A stretch of 64,000 nt of DNA from Pelobacter propionicus DSM 2379 (GCF_000015045.1 NC_008609.1:3944001-4008000); one strand, 5' to 3'; counted from the stretch's first letter, positions 9,033-19,061 are shown. Program-made: numbers and translations. Notes: generated from the sequence alone by a model not told the origin.

Positions 9033-9947
9033 ATGAACAATGGCATCAAGGAACAGATCAGAGAGCTTCTCAAGCAGCACAATGCCGTGCTGCTGGCCCA
9101 CAACTACATGCGTGACGAGGTGCAGGAGATCGCCGACATCACCGGTGACTCGCTGGCGCTCTCCATCGAGGCGGCCAAGACAGAGGCCGACGTGATCGTC
9201 TTCTGCGGCGTGCACTTCATGGCCGAATCGGCAGCCATTCTCTCCCCGGACAAGAAGGTGCTGCTCCCCCGCCTGGATGCCGGCTGCCCCATGGCCGACA
9301 TGGTCGACGCCCGGGGACTGGAGGAGCTGAAGAAAAAACATCCCGGCGTGCCGGTGGTCACCTACGTCAACTCCACCGCCGAGGTCAAGGCCCACTCCGA
9401 CATCTGCTGCACCTCGGCCAATGCCACCAGGGTGGTAAAGTCCCTGCCGGACAAGAAGGTCATTTTCGCGCCCGACCGTAACCTGGGGAGCTTCGTGGCC
9501 AAATCAGTGCCGGACAAGGAGTTCATCTTCTGGGACGGCTACTGCCCCACCCACGAACGCATGACCGTTGAGGCGGTGCTGGCCAAGAAGACCGAATACC
9601 CCGAGGCACTGTTCATCTGCCACCCCGAGTGCGCCCCGGCGGTGACCGCCCTGGCCGACCAGGCCTGCTCCACCAGCGCCATGTACGACTACTGCCGTGA
9701 CAGCAAGGCCCGCCAGTTCATCATCGGCACCGAGGCCGGCATCCTCTACCGCCTGCGACTGGAGAATCCTGACAAGGAATTCATCCTGGCCTCGCCGGCC
9801 CTGTTCTGCCCCAACATGAAGCTGACTTCCCAGGAGGACGTGCTCCATTCGCTCAAGACCCTGACTCCGGTGGTCAGCGTACCGGAGGATATCCGCCTGA
9901 AGGCCAAGCTGGCCCTGGACCGCATGCTGGCCGTGCCCAGGGACTAG
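9033..9947 (+). CDS. nadA: Quinolinate synthase
   Basis: NadA condenses iminoaspartate with dihydroxyacetone phosphate to quinolinate, an early step of NAD synthesis. The 304-residue protein has three cysteines at 85, 171 and 259, matching the [4Fe-4S] ligands of Thermotoga NadA (83, 168, 254). [18 protein letters not shown] and GTEAG are typical family motifs. The ATG at 9033 is chosen because AAAGGA lies 9 bp upstream; the reading frame is open further but reads non-family sequence. A strong terminator follows. nadD is encoded far away at 51.2-51.8 kb. Confidence 0.97.
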   Translation: MNNGIKEQIRELLKQHNAVLLAHNYMRDEVQEIADITGDSLALSIEAAKTEADVIVFCGVHFMAESAAILSPDKKVLLPRLDAGCPMADMVDARGLEELKKKHPGVPVVTYVNSTAEVKAHSDICCTSANATRVVKSLPDKKVIFAPDRNLGSFVAKSVPDKEFIFWDGYCPTHERMTVEAVLAKKTEYPEALFICHPECAPAVTALADQACSTSAMYDYCRDSKARQFIIGTEAGILYRLRLENPDKEFILASPALFCPNMKLTSQEDVLHSLKTLTPVVSVPEDIRLKAKLALDRMLAVPRD

Positions 9948-9992
9948 GTCGCCCAAAACCGGAGCGCGCCAGGTTCAGCCGCTCCCCCTAGA

Positions 9993-10050
9993 CAAAAAAA
10001 CGCCGCCACAGGCTCACCCATGGGGGTGCTCCTGCGGCGGCGTTTTTTTC
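9993..10050. terminator. Bidirectional terminator after nadA
   Basis: AAAAAAACGCCGCCACAGG (from 9994) pairs with CCTGCGGCGGCGTTTTTTT (10031-10049). The stem is flanked by A and T runs on opposite sides, so it can end both nadA and the leftward gene at 10073-10510. Confidence 0.9.
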
Positions 10051-10072
10051 AACCAACGGAAGGGGAGGCCGG

Positions 10073-10510
10073 TCAGTCGTCAACGCTATCCGCTGCCAAC
10101 CCGAAGGAAGGGTCTTTTCTGCGCTTCTCGGCGAAGATGTCGGCCAACGCCTCCAGCCTGCGCAGCTCGGAACAGGCCAGCTCACCATGGGAAACCGCTT
10201 TCGCCAGGGGGGTGCCGGCTTCAGCGGAAGGCTCGATGATCTGCTCCCGCATCCATCTGCCGTATGCGCTGGCGCCGCTGGTCTCCAGCGAGTCCAGCAC
10301 CCCCTCCCGCGACAGAACGGGCAGCTCCAGGGCCTGGCGCATGCGCTCCAGGTCCTCTCTCAGTTCGTCGATCGTGTCCCTGCTGGGGCTGGCCGCGTCG
10401 GCGGAAACCTGCCGTATGTTCCCCTGCTCATCGTAGCAGACCTGATAGAGTACGTAGGACGCCCTGCCCGACGGCGAATCCTGCCTGATCACGCGAAACT
10501 CTCTGTCCAT
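10073..10510 (-). CDS. Conserved hypothetical protein
   Basis: The predicted protein has 145 residues and begins MDREFRVIRQDSPSG. It is acidic and mostly helical, with an ELREDLERMRQALELPVL segment that could form a coiled coil, and has no membrane segment. GGGGGAG stands just before the ATG at 10510; the longer open frame upstream reads through the neighbouring gene's end and is not convincing. It follows the DUF362 gene by 68 bp on the same strand and may be co-transcribed. The function is unknown. Confidence 0.65.
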   Translation of the reverse strand: MDREFRVIRQDSPSGRASYVLYQVCYDEQGNIRQVSADAASPSRDTIDELREDLERMRQALELPVLSREGVLDSLETSGASAYGRWMREQIIEPSAEAGTPLAKAVSHGELACSELRRLEALADIFAEKRRKDPSFGLAADSVDD

Positions 10511-10578
10511 ACTCCCCCTCGTCACCCTGAATACTGAACAACAGAACGCATTAGCCCAGAAAAAGCGGTCGTTCAGGT

Positions 10579-11682
10579 TCAGATCTTGACCAGATCGTAC
10601 ACCCTGCTCCCCAGTCCCACCTTTTCCCCATGCTCCAGGGTTACTTCCCACGGGATGCCGGGGTGCACGCCGCGGAACTTGTCCTCTCCCGGCTCGAAGC
10701 CGCTGGAAAGGGCCGAGCCCCGGTTGCCGTGGGCCCCATTGACCAGGTCGGCGCAGGCCTGGTCCACCGCCACCGGATCAATGGAGGCGCACAACCCGAT
10801 GTCGTTGACGACGGGGGCGTCGGAGTGGCCATAGCAGTCGCACTGGGGCGAGACCTGGGTGATGAAGTTGAGGAAGATCATCCTCTCCTCCTTGCCGGCT
10901 ACGGCTCCCCGTGCGTACTCGGCCATCTTTCTCATCACCAGGTCGGCGGCCTCGTTCCACTGCACCTGGATGGCCCGCACCGGGCAGACCGAGATGCAGC
11001 GGCTGCAGCCGGCGCATTTCAGCGCATCGATGTAGGCGATTCCGTCGTTGATGGCAATGGCATCGTGGGCGCAGGACTTGAGGCAGAAACCGCAGCCGGT
11101 GCAGGCCTTGGCCGACACCACCGGCGCAACGGTGGAATGCTGCACCATCTTTCCCTTACGACTGGCGCAGCCCATGCCCAGATTCTTGACCGCGCCGCCG
11201 AAGCCGGTCAGCTCGTGGCACTTGAAGTGGGACAGGCAGACCAGCGAATCTGCCTCCACGATCTCCCGCCCCAGAAACACCGAGCGCAGCAGCTCCCCCC
11301 TGACCGGCACCTCGATCTCGGTCACCCCCCGCAGGCCGTCGCTGATGATCAGCGGCGCGCCCACGCAGGCATAGGCGAAGCCGTTCTCGATGCCGCAGGT
11401 CAGGGCCGAGACCGCCTCCTTGCGCTGACCGGGGTAGAGGGTGGATGAATCGGTCAGAAACGGCTTGGCACCCAGCTTTTTGATCTCTTCCACCACCCGC
11501 CGGGCAAAGACCGGGCGGATAAAGGTGTGGTTCCCTTTCTCGCCGAAATGGATCTTGACGGCGGTCAGATCCCCCTCGCTCACCCGTTGCTCCAGGCCGC
11601 ACAGGGCCAGCAGCCTGGCTATCTTGTCGAACAGGTTTTCCTTGTGGCCGGTCCTCATATCCGCGAAAAAAACGGTGGACAT
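10579..11682 (-). CDS. DUF362 protein with two [4Fe-4S] ferredoxin motifs
   Basis: The 367-residue protein has an N-terminal DUF362 domain (KIHFGEKGNHTFIRP, FLTDSSTLYPGQR). Near residues 190-240 two ferredoxin clusters follow: CTGCGFCLKSC and CAGCSRCISVCP. DUF362 proteins are cytoplasmic iron-sulfur proteins of unknown biochemical role, common in anaerobes. The gene is transcribed divergently from hcp and shares a 131-bp intergenic region with it. A shared redox or NO-responsive control is possible because of the palindromes there. Confidence 0.85.
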   Translation of the reverse strand: MSTVFFADMRTGHKENLFDKIARLLALCGLEQRVSEGDLTAVKIHFGEKGNHTFIRPVFARRVVEEIKKLGAKPFLTDSSTLYPGQRKEAVSALTCGIENGFAYACVGAPLIISDGLRGVTEIEVPVRGELLRSVFLGREIVEADSLVCLSHFKCHELTGFGGAVKNLGMGCASRKGKMVQHSTVAPVVSAKACTGCGFCLKSCAHDAIAINDGIAYIDALKCAGCSRCISVCPVRAIQVQWNEAADLVMRKMAEYARGAVAGKEERMIFLNFITQVSPQCDCYGHSDAPVVNDIGLCASIDPVAVDQACADLVNGAHGNRGSALSSGFEPGEDKFRGVHPGIPWEVTLEHGEKVGLGSRVYDLVKI

Positions 11683-11710
11683 AGACTGCTACCTCCCGAA
11701 TGGCAAAAAA

Positions 11711-11760
11711 TTGACAAAGGTCAAGGTTGTTATACGCTTTTGTGGTTACTGTCATACCAC
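11711..11760 (+). promoter_or_regulatory. CRP/FNR-type operator and second palindrome upstream of hcp
   Basis: TTGACAAAGGTCAA (11711-11724) is a perfect TTGAC-N4-GTCAA palindrome of the FNR/DNR type. Thirty bases downstream is a second imperfect palindrome, TGTGGT-N9-ACCACA (11741-11761). If the first box is centred at -41.5, TACTGT (11747-11752) falls at the -10 position, the geometry of a class II CRP/FNR-activated promoter. Hcp genes are often controlled by such NO- or nitrite-responsive regulators. No regulator gene is seen in this window. Confidence 0.65.
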
Positions 11761-11813
11761 AAAACACGTCTCACCACACGGAAATGAATACAACGACCAA
11801 GGAGGAAGCGGGA

Positions 11814-13409
11814 ATGTTCTGTAATCAATGCGAACAGGCGGCAAACGGGATTGGGTGCAACGTATCGGGCGTATGCGGCAAGAAACCGGAGGTAGCAACC
11901 CTGCAGGATCACCTGCTCTACGGCTTGAAGAGCCTTGCGCTGTACGCCGACAAGATCGGACGGCACCCCGAGATCGACCGCTTCACCATCGAGGGGCTGT
12001 TCACCACGGTCACCAACGTGGACTTTGAACCTGCTCGCATCGGCGCCATGATCAGCCAGTGTTATCAGCTTAAAGAAAAAGCCAAGGCCTCCTCCGGCGT
12101 CACCATTCCGGGCGACGTTGCCGCCTGGCAGCCTGCCACGGACCTGGCGGGCCAGATCAAACAGGGTGAAGCCTACGGCATTAACAGCCAGCACGACAAC
12201 GAAGACATCCGTTCCGTGATCGAGATCCTGATGTACGGCCTGAAGGGAATGGCCGCCTACATGGACCACGCCATGATCCTGGGCAAGAGCGACGACGAGG
12301 TCATGGCCTTCTTCCAGAGGGCGCTGGCAGCCACCACCGATCCCAGCCTGGGGCTGATGGACTTCGTCAGCCTGGCTATGGAGTGCGGCAAGCACAACCT
12401 GACCGTCATGGGGTTGCTCAACACTGCCCACACCGACACCTACGGCCACCCGGTCCCCACGCCGGTACAGCTGGGCACCAGGGGAGGCAAGGGGATTCTG
12501 GTCTCCGGCCATGACCTGAAGATGCTGGAGGAGCTGCTCAAGCAGACCGAGGGGAAGGGGATCAACATCTACACCCACGGCGAGATGCTGCCGGCCCACG
12601 GCTATCCCGGCCTGAAAAAGTACGCTCATCTGGCGGGCAACTTCGGCGGCGCCTGGCAGGATCAGGCCAAGGAGTTCGCGGAGTTCCCCGGCGCCATCAT
12701 CTTCAACACCAACTGCATCCAGCGTCCCGCCGAATCCTACACCGACCGCCTGTTCACCTGGGGCCTGGTGGCCTGGCCCGGCATCACCCACATTGACGGC
12801 TGGGACTTCTCCGCCCTGATCAACAGGGCACTGGAATGCCCGGACCTGCCGGAGAACCCGGGCAAGGAGATCCTCACCGGCTTCGGCCACAACGCCGTGC
12901 TGGGTGTGGCCGACAAGGTCATCGACGCGGTCAAGAGCGGTGCCATCAAGCACTTCTTCCTCATCGGCGGCTGCGACGGCGCCAAGTCGGGGCGCAACTA
13001 CTACACCGAGTTCGCCGAGAAGCTCCCGCAGGACACGGTCATCCTGACCCTGGCCTGCGGCAAGTACCGCTTCAACAAGCTGGACTTCGGCGACATCGGC
13101 GGCATCCCGCGCCTGCTGGACATCGGCCAGTGCAACGACGCCTACTCGGCCATCCAGATCGCCGTGGCTTTGGCCGGCGCCTTTGGCTGCGGCGTCAACG
13201 ACCTGCCGCTCTCCATGATCCTCTCCTGGTACGAGCAGAAGGCGGTGGTCATCCTGCTGACGCTTTTACACCTGGGAATCAAGAACATCAAACTGGGGCC
13301 GACCCTGCCGGCGTTCATCACCCCCACCGTGCTCAGCTTCCTGGTGGAGAACTTCAACATCGGCCCGATCACCACGGCCGAGGCTGACATCAAGGCCATT
13401 CTGGGATAA
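11814..13409 (+). CDS. hcp: Hybrid-cluster protein (hydroxylamine reductase)
   Basis: Hcp carries a [4Fe-4S] cluster and a hybrid Fe-S-O cluster and acts as NO or hydroxylamine reductase in nitrosative stress. The 531-residue protein begins MFCNQCEQAANGIGC with cysteines at 3, 6, 15 and 21, the cluster pattern of anaerobe-type Hcp. Downstream NTNCIQRP, GGCDGAKSGRNYY and LACGKYRFN supply hybrid-cluster ligands. The start at 11814 follows AAGGAGGA; upstream open frame is leader. A terminator follows at 13439. Confidence 0.97.
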   Translation: MFCNQCEQAANGIGCNVSGVCGKKPEVATLQDHLLYGLKSLALYADKIGRHPEIDRFTIEGLFTTVTNVDFEPARIGAMISQCYQLKEKAKASSGVTIPGDVAAWQPATDLAGQIKQGEAYGINSQHDNEDIRSVIEILMYGLKGMAAYMDHAMILGKSDDEVMAFFQRALAATTDPSLGLMDFVSLAMECGKHNLTVMGLLNTAHTDTYGHPVPTPVQLGTRGGKGILVSGHDLKMLEELLKQTEGKGINIYTHGEMLPAHGYPGLKKYAHLAGNFGGAWQDQAKEFAEFPGAIIFNTNCIQRPAESYTDRLFTWGLVAWPGITHIDGWDFSALINRALECPDLPENPGKEILTGFGHNAVLGVADKVIDAVKSGAIKHFFLIGGCDGAKSGRNYYTEFAEKLPQDTVILTLACGKYRFNKLDFGDIGGIPRLLDIGQCNDAYSAIQIAVALAGAFGCGVNDLPLSMILSWYEQKAVVILLTLLHLGIKNIKLGPTLPAFITPTVLSFLVENFNIGPITTAEADIKAILG

Positions 13410-13438
13410 ACGGAAGATCAGACAGCCGTGATCATCAA

Positions 13439-13477
13439 CGAACGCCCCACGCCTATTGCGCGGGGCGTTCGCTTTTC
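13439..13477 (+). terminator. Terminator after hcp
   Basis: CGAACGCCCC (13439-13448) pairs perfectly with GGGGCGTTCG (13462-13471), followed by CTTTTCT. It lies 30 bp past the hcp stop. Confidence 0.85.
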
Positions 13478-13571
13478 TGGATGGTGCGCAACGGCGAGTG
13501 ACAGAAGTAGACGGGGCATGCTACAAAGGGCTTGGGATGATTCGGAATCAATGGCGGGGGAGGGCAGGGAT

Positions 13572-13973
13572 ATGGATCATTTCAAGGCAAGGATCGCAAA
13601 ACTGCTGGTGGAGTTCTTCGGAAACGACTACCGCCGAATAAACCATGCCCTGGAGGTGCTGAAGTACGCGGAGAAGATCCGCGACGATGGCCAGGAGTGC
13701 GATTACGAGATCCTGGTGGCCGCAGCACTGCTGCACGACATCGGCATCAAACGCTCCGAGGAGCTGCACGGCTACAACAACGGTAAGACCCAGGAGGAAT
13801 ACGGCCCCCCCATAGCCCGTGAGCTGCTGCAGGAGATCGGCTTCCCCGCGGACAAGACGGAAACCGTCTGCCGGATCATTGGCAATCACCACTCCCCCTC
13901 GCGCCATGACTATACGGAGCTGAAGATCCTCAAGGAAGCCGACCGGATCGTGAACAGGCTGGAGGGGGACTGA
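13572..13973 (+). CDS. HD-domain phosphohydrolase
   Basis: The 133-residue soluble protein has HD-superfamily metal motifs: a first His near NHALEVLKYAEKI, then LLHDIGIKRSEE (the HD pair), a GNHHSP element, and a late Asp in LKEADRIVN. It is probably a metal-dependent phosphohydrolase of unknown substrate. The ATG at 13572 follows a GGGGGAGGG run; a second in-frame ATG at 13551 would add seven residues. It lies 58 bp before mqnE on the same strand, but a shared function is not implied. Confidence 0.85.
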   Translation: MDHFKARIAKLLVEFFGNDYRRINHALEVLKYAEKIRDDGQECDYEILVAAALLHDIGIKRSEELHGYNNGKTQEEYGPPIARELLQEIGFPADKTETVCRIIGNHHSPSRHDYTELKILKEADRIVNRLEGD

Positions 13974-14031
13974 ACGCCGTACCCTACAAATACCTTGAAC
14001 CGGCGGGTATGTTTGACGTAGACTTCCCCCC

Positions 14032-15111
<1,080 letters not shown>

Positions 15112-15329
15112 CGACAAACCGCATATTCCCACCACAAGAGCGCAGCAATCACGACGATATCATTTTTTTCGGATTTCCCTTCACCCGCCAAAGATCCTGC
15201 TCTCCTGCGTATCTGGGGTCACTGTCTTGAATTGTTCCTGCAAAACCATATTCGCGAAAAAACAGGTGGATAAACAAAGCACTCGAATCAACTGTGTGGC
15301 GAAACATGATTATGGAACAACTATTTGGT

Positions 15330-15358
15330 CTCTTTGCGTCTTCGCGCCTTTGCGTGAG
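15330..15358. repeat. Short dispersed-repeat-like element
   Basis: The minus strand reads CTCACGCAAAGGCGCGAAG followed by ACGCAAAGAG. From memory, very similar GCAAAG-rich strings recur as dispersed sequence in many environmental genomes, often beside GxxExxY-family genes. Here no intact GxxExxY gene follows; the surrounding 15112-15380 stretch holds only fragmentary open frames. Confidence 0.4.
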
Positions 15359-15380
15359 ATGAATTGCCGCTTTTAGGGTT

Positions 15381-16469
15381 ATGATCTCCTTCGCCCCCTC
15401 CCTCGATCCGGCTGTCGCCACTGAAAACCTGTCCCTGATCCTGTCACCCCGGATGCGGTCGGAGCTGTTCCACGACCACATCCAGCGTCTGGGCGACATG
15501 TTCGACGCCTTTGTCCGTGCCTGTCCGCCTCCCTGGCCCGCCCCTGGGCTGGCGCTCACCCCGGAAATCCACTTTCAGAGCGAACTCTGGCTACCGCTGG
15601 CACTGATTGGACCCGCCTTCCGCCGACTCTATCGCCATGTCCTGACCTGGCCGCCGGTCCTCTCCAGCACCCCCTTCGCCAGTTCCCTCAGCTGGGCCGG
15701 GATCATCTCCCTGTTCCCACCCGATTCGGGCTGGCCGGTCAACCCGGCCCTGCTGCTGGAGCGGCTGCTGGACGACAGGCGCCTCCGCCTGGAATTTGTC
15801 TGCTGGTCATTCATGCCGCGCCGCTTCTACGGCAACGGCTCGAACCGCTATCCCGGTCAGACGGAGTTCATCCGCCACTGGCTCAGGGAACGACGGCAGA
15901 GGGGAGGGGAACTGCGCTGCCTGGACGCGGCCTGCGGCGATGGTGGGGCAAGCTATGCCCTGCTGCGGCTGATGCTGGAGCAGGGATGGCCAACGGAGAG
16001 CCTGCGGGTCGAAGGGTGGACCCTGGATCCCCTGGAGGTCTGGTCAGCCGCCCACGCCCGTTTCCCCCTGGACCCGCTCCGGCAGAGCGCCTTCCGCGAG
16101 GCGCTGGCGCCGCTGTTCGAGCAGGACTGCCACGGGCGCCTGCACTTCAGGGCAGTGGACCTGGAGGAAATCCCGGCGGGGGATGAACGGTTCGACCTGA
16201 TCATCTGCAACGGCCTGCTGGGAGGGCCGATCAGCAATCATCCTCAGTCCATGGAGCGCATCGCGCGAAATCTTGCGAGGCTGCTGCGCCCCCATGGCAT
16301 GCTGCTGGTGGCGGACCATTTTCACGGCGGCTGGAAAAAGAGTGTCCCCGTGGAGACGATTCAGGAGTTGCTCGGGGCGTGCGGTCTGCATGTGATCAGG
16401 GCAGGCGAGGGGATCGCCGGAGTCAGGGAGCGTTCGTGTCACGCGTGTCCGGCCGTGCGTCGGGAATGA
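15381..16469 (+). CDS. SAM-dependent methyltransferase-domain protein
   Basis: The 362-residue protein has a class I methyltransferase core in its second half: LRCLDAACGDGGASYALL is the SAM-binding loop near residue 175, and FDLIICNGLLGGP lies at the post-motif. The late LLRPHGMLLVADH is typical for motif III. The N-terminal 150 residues are Pro/Leu-rich and unassigned. No signal peptide is evident. It may be co-transcribed with nothing nearby, since hldD has its own promoter. The substrate is unknown. Confidence 0.75.
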   Translation: MISFAPSLDPAVATENLSLILSPRMRSELFHDHIQRLGDMFDAFVRACPPPWPAPGLALTPEIHFQSELWLPLALIGPAFRRLYRHVLTWPPVLSSTPFASSLSWAGIISLFPPDSGWPVNPALLLERLLDDRRLRLEFVCWSFMPRRFYGNGSNRYPGQTEFIRHWLRERRQRGGELRCLDAACGDGGASYALLRLMLEQGWPTESLRVEGWTLDPLEVWSAAHARFPLDPLRQSAFREALAPLFEQDCHGRLHFRAVDLEEIPAGDERFDLIICNGLLGGPISNHPQSMERIARNLARLLRPHGMLLVADHFHGGWKKSVPVETIQELLGACGLHVIRAGEGIAGVRERSCHACPAVRRE

Positions 16470-16556
16470 GTTCCCTTCCGAAACATGACACCCACCGGCA
16501 GCCACCCTTGCCACGCCCATTCAGATGTTCATCGTCCCCAAGGGAACGTGTGCCGG

Positions 16557-16585
16557 TTGACAGCGCAAATCCCATGGGTTATGAA
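16557..16585 (+). promoter_or_regulatory. Sigma70-type promoter of hldD
   Basis: TTGACA (16557-16562), a 17-bp spacer and TATGAA (16580-16585) lie 39 bp before the hldD start codon. Five of six -10 bases agree with consensus. Confidence 0.65.
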
Positions 16586-16623
16586 CAAGGCTGTACTCGA
16601 AACCAACAGCAGGGGAGACAGGA

Positions 16624-17907
16624 ATGATAATCGTAACCGGTGGCGCGGGCCTGATCGGCAGCGCCGTGGTACACAGACTCAACCAGCTGGGCCGGGAAGA
16701 CATCCTGGTGGTGGACCATCTGGAACACTCGGACAAGTGGCGGAACCTGGCGCCGCTGCGCTTCATGGACTACATGGAGAAGGATGATTTCGAGGCGCGC
16801 CTGGATGCCGGCTCCCTGCAACGCAAGCCCCTGCGGGGCGCAGGCGGGGTGGAGGCTGTCCTGCACCTGGGGGCCTGCTCGGCCACCACGGAAACTGATG
16901 CCAGCTACCTGGCCAAAAACAACTTCGAGTACACCCGCAAGCTGGCCCTGGTCGCCCTGGAAACCAACGCGCGCTTCATCTACGCCTCCAGCGCGGCCAC
17001 CTACGGCAACGGCGAGAACGGATTCGAGGACGAGGAGCAGGACCTGCCGCGCCTGCGGCCCCTGAACGCATACGGCTACTCCAAGCAGCTCTTCGACCTG
17101 TGGGCGCTGCGCCACGGACTTCTGGGCAAGATCGCGGGACTGAAGTACTTCAACGTCTTCGGCCCCAATGAGCAGCACAAGGGGGAGATGCGCTCCCTGG
17201 TACTGAAAGCCTACGAGCAGATCATGGAGAGCGGAACATTACGGCTGTTCAAGTCCCATCGCCCCGACTACGCCGACGGCGAACAGGTGCGCGACTTCAT
17301 CTACGTCATGGACGCGGCCGCCGCCACCGTCCATTTCCTGATCAACCGCCAGGCAAACGGCATCTTCAATATCGGCGGCGGCGGCACGGTCAGCTGGAAC
17401 AGGCTGGCAACGGCCGTGTTCAGCGCCATGGGGCGGCCGGTCAACATCCACTACATCGACATGCCGGAATCGATCCGCGACACCTACCAGTACCGCACCT
17501 GCGCCGAGACAGCCAAACTGCGCGCGGCCGGTTTCAGCGAGGAGATCAGCACGGTGGAGGAGGGGGTCAGGGATTACATCCAGAACTACCTGATGCCCGG
17601 AAAGCGTTTGGGGGGACTAGGTTGGTTCAGCGGTACTGTCGAAGCTTTTAAAAAGCAGAGGATTTGGCACACAAGGCGCTTCTACGAAGACACAATCAGT
17701 GCGCCCCGTTTTCCACCATGGAAGCGGGGCGTTTCAATTCCCCCCCAGCTCTTGCCAGCGGAAGCAGGCGCTGGTGTGGTCGTTGACCATGCCCACCGCC
17801 TGCATGAAGGCATAGCAGATGGTGCTGCCAACAAAGGAAAAGCCGCGCCGCCTCAGGTCGCGGCTTACGCAATCGGAGAGAGGGGTACTGGCCGGCACCT
17901 GCGTTAG
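16624..17907 (+). CDS. hldD: ADP-L-glycero-D-manno-heptose 6-epimerase with abnormal C-terminal extension
   Basis: HldD converts ADP-D-glycero- to ADP-L-glycero-D-manno-heptose for LPS core. The NADP-binding VTGGAGLIGS motif is at residues 4-13 and the catalytic YGYSK at 150-154. RDTYQYRT and the final VRDYIQNYLMPGKRL are typical of the family. GGGGAGACAGGA precedes the ATG. The normal family length is about 310-330 residues, yet this frame gives 427. Past about residue 329 the translation is unrelated and runs antisense into tag. A run of six G at 17610-17615 lies exactly at the boundary; one G fewer would give a TAG stop at 17618-17620, two codons later. The tail is therefore probably an indel artefact or mutation. 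gmhA and hldE lie at 26.8-28.9 kb. Confidence 0.9.
   Translation: MIIVTGGAGLIGSAVVHRLNQLGREDILVVDHLEHSDKWRNLAPLRFMDYMEKDDFEARLDAGSLQRKPLRGAGGVEAVLHLGACSATTETDASYLAKNNFEYTRKLALVALETNARFIYASSAATYGNGENGFEDEEQDLPRLRPLNAYGYSKQLFDLWALRHGLLGKIAGLKYFNVFGPNEQHKGEMRSLVLKAYEQIMESGTLRLFKSHRPDYADGEQVRDFIYVMDAAAATVHFLINRQANGIFNIGGGGTVSWNRLATAVFSAMGRPVNIHYIDMPESIRDTYQYRTCAETAKLRAAGFSEEISTVEEGVRDYIQNYLMPGKRLGGLGWFSGTVEAFKKQRIWHTRRFYEDTISAPRFPPWKRGVSIPPQLLPAEAGAGVVVDHAHRLHEGIADGAANKGKAAPPQVAAYAIGERGTGRHLR
17702..17733 (+). terminator. Weak terminator between hldD and tag
   Basis: GCCCCG (17703-17708) pairs with CGGGGC around the CCATGG-centred loop, followed by GTTTC. The T-run is short, so its strength is uncertain. 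It falls inside the abnormal hldD extension, which supports the view that hldD should have ended upstream. Confidence 0.45.
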
Positions 17908-18309
17908 ATCGCTCCAGGCGTTCTGGATCGGCCCGCCATCCACGAAGCGCCACAGGTAGGCGTCGAAGGAGCCAAACTCTTCCTGAACCGCCAGGAAGGC
18001 GCGGGCATTGGTGATTGCCGAGGCAACTTTCAGCCGGTTGCGCACGATGCCGGGATTTGCCAGCAGCTCCGCCGCCCTGACATCGTCGAAGCGGGCCACG
18101 CGCTCGGGATCAAAACCATCAAAAGCAACCAGGTACGCCTCCCGCTTGCGCAGGATGGTGATCCAGGAGAGCCCGGCCTGGGCCCCCTCCAGAATCAGGA
18201 ACTGGAACAAGAGCCGGTCGTCATGAACCGGCACCCCCCACTCGCAATCGTGGTAGGCGCGGTAGAGCGGATCATCGCCAGCCCAGGCGCAACGGATTAA
18301 ATCACTCAC
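17734..18309 (-). CDS. tag: DNA-3-methyladenine glycosylase I
   Basis: Tag removes 3-methyladenine from alkylated DNA. The 191-residue protein opens with RCAWAGDDPLYRAYHDCEWG, containing the conserved Cys and the DxEWG segment. LILEGAQAGLSWITIL and VNDHTSACFR are further family motifs; the conserved Cys and His residues form the zinc snap. Length agrees with the family (about 187). It sits 23 bp upstream of nothing on its own strand beyond radC, whose stop is at 18333, so radC and tag may share a transcript. Confidence 0.95.
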   Translation of the reverse strand: MSDLIRCAWAGDDPLYRAYHDCEWGVPVHDDRLLFQFLILEGAQAGLSWITILRKREAYLVAFDGFDPERVARFDDVRAAELLANPGIVRNRLKVASAITNARAFLAVQEEFGSFDAYLWRFVDGGPIQNAWSDLTQVPASTPLSDCVSRDLRRRGFSFVGSTICYAFMQAVGMVNDHTSACFRWQELGGN

Positions 18310-18332
18310 TCCTCACTCCTCATTCTTCACTC

Positions 18333-19022
18333 CTACAGCACCCCGCGCTCAACGAAACTGAGGTACTCCCCGTCGCCGATGATGATGTGATCCAGCACGC
18401 GGATGCCCATGATTTCGCCCGCTTCCTTCAGACGGCGGGTGATGGCGATATCCTCCTGGCTGGGTGTCGGGTCACCGGTGGGATGGTTGTGCACCAGGAT
18501 GACGGCCGCGGCCGACTCTTTCACCGCCTGGCAGAACACCTCGCGGGGGTGGACGATGCTCTGGTTCAGCGATCCCTCGGACACCTGCACCCGGCGGATG
18601 ATGCGATTCTTGCCGTCCAGCAGCAGCACCAGGAAGTACTCCCTGCGGCAGTCGCGCAGTTCATAATGGAAGTAATCGAATACCTGGCGGGGAGAGGTGA
18701 AGCGGTCCAGGTTCTCCAGCCTGCGCCCCTGGAAACGGGACGCCAGGGTGAAGGCCGCCTTGACTCCTGCCGCCTTTGCCATCCCCATTCCCTTGATGGC
18801 GGTGATCTCGGCCATGTCGGCGCTCCCCAGCTCACGCAGGCTGGAACCGAAGAGGCTGATCAGTTCCCGCCCCAGGTCGATGGCGCTCTTCCCGGTGGCG
18901 GTATCGCCGGTGCGGATGATCAGCGCCAGCAGCTCCGCGTCGCTGAGACTGGCCGCGCCCTTTCTGAGCATCTTCTCCCGCGGCCGTTCATCCTCCGGCC
19001 ACTCTCTGATTCCTGGGCACAT
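18333..19022 (-). CDS. radC: RadC/MPN-domain protein
   Basis: The 229-residue protein starts close to REWPEDERPREKML, the standard RadC N-terminus, followed by a helix-hairpin-helix-like segment (GMGMAKAAGVKAAF). The C-terminal JAB1/MPN domain shows HNHPTGDPTPSQED, the HxH...D metal site. RadC proteins were once thought to act in repair; the actual role is not settled. It is a neighbour of tag and lies just downstream of uppP on the same strand, separated by 39 bp. Confidence 0.95.
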   Translation of the reverse strand: MCPGIREWPEDERPREKMLRKGAASLSDAELLALIIRTGDTATGKSAIDLGRELISLFGSSLRELGSADMAEITAIKGMGMAKAAGVKAAFTLASRFQGRRLENLDRFTSPRQVFDYFHYELRDCRREYFLVLLLDGKNRIIRRVQVSEGSLNQSIVHPREVFCQAVKESAAAVILVHNHPTGDPTPSQEDIAITRRLKEAGEIMGIRVLDHIIIGDGEYLSFVERGVL

Positions 19023-19061
19023 CAGCCAACCCTCCCTGCGGGAGAGTATACCAGAGTCCGG

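Noticed and set aside
15149..15559. 136-codon minus-strand frame beside the GCAAAG string
   Set aside because: Half of it is antisense to the methyltransferase gene and the rest is not a recognisable protein.
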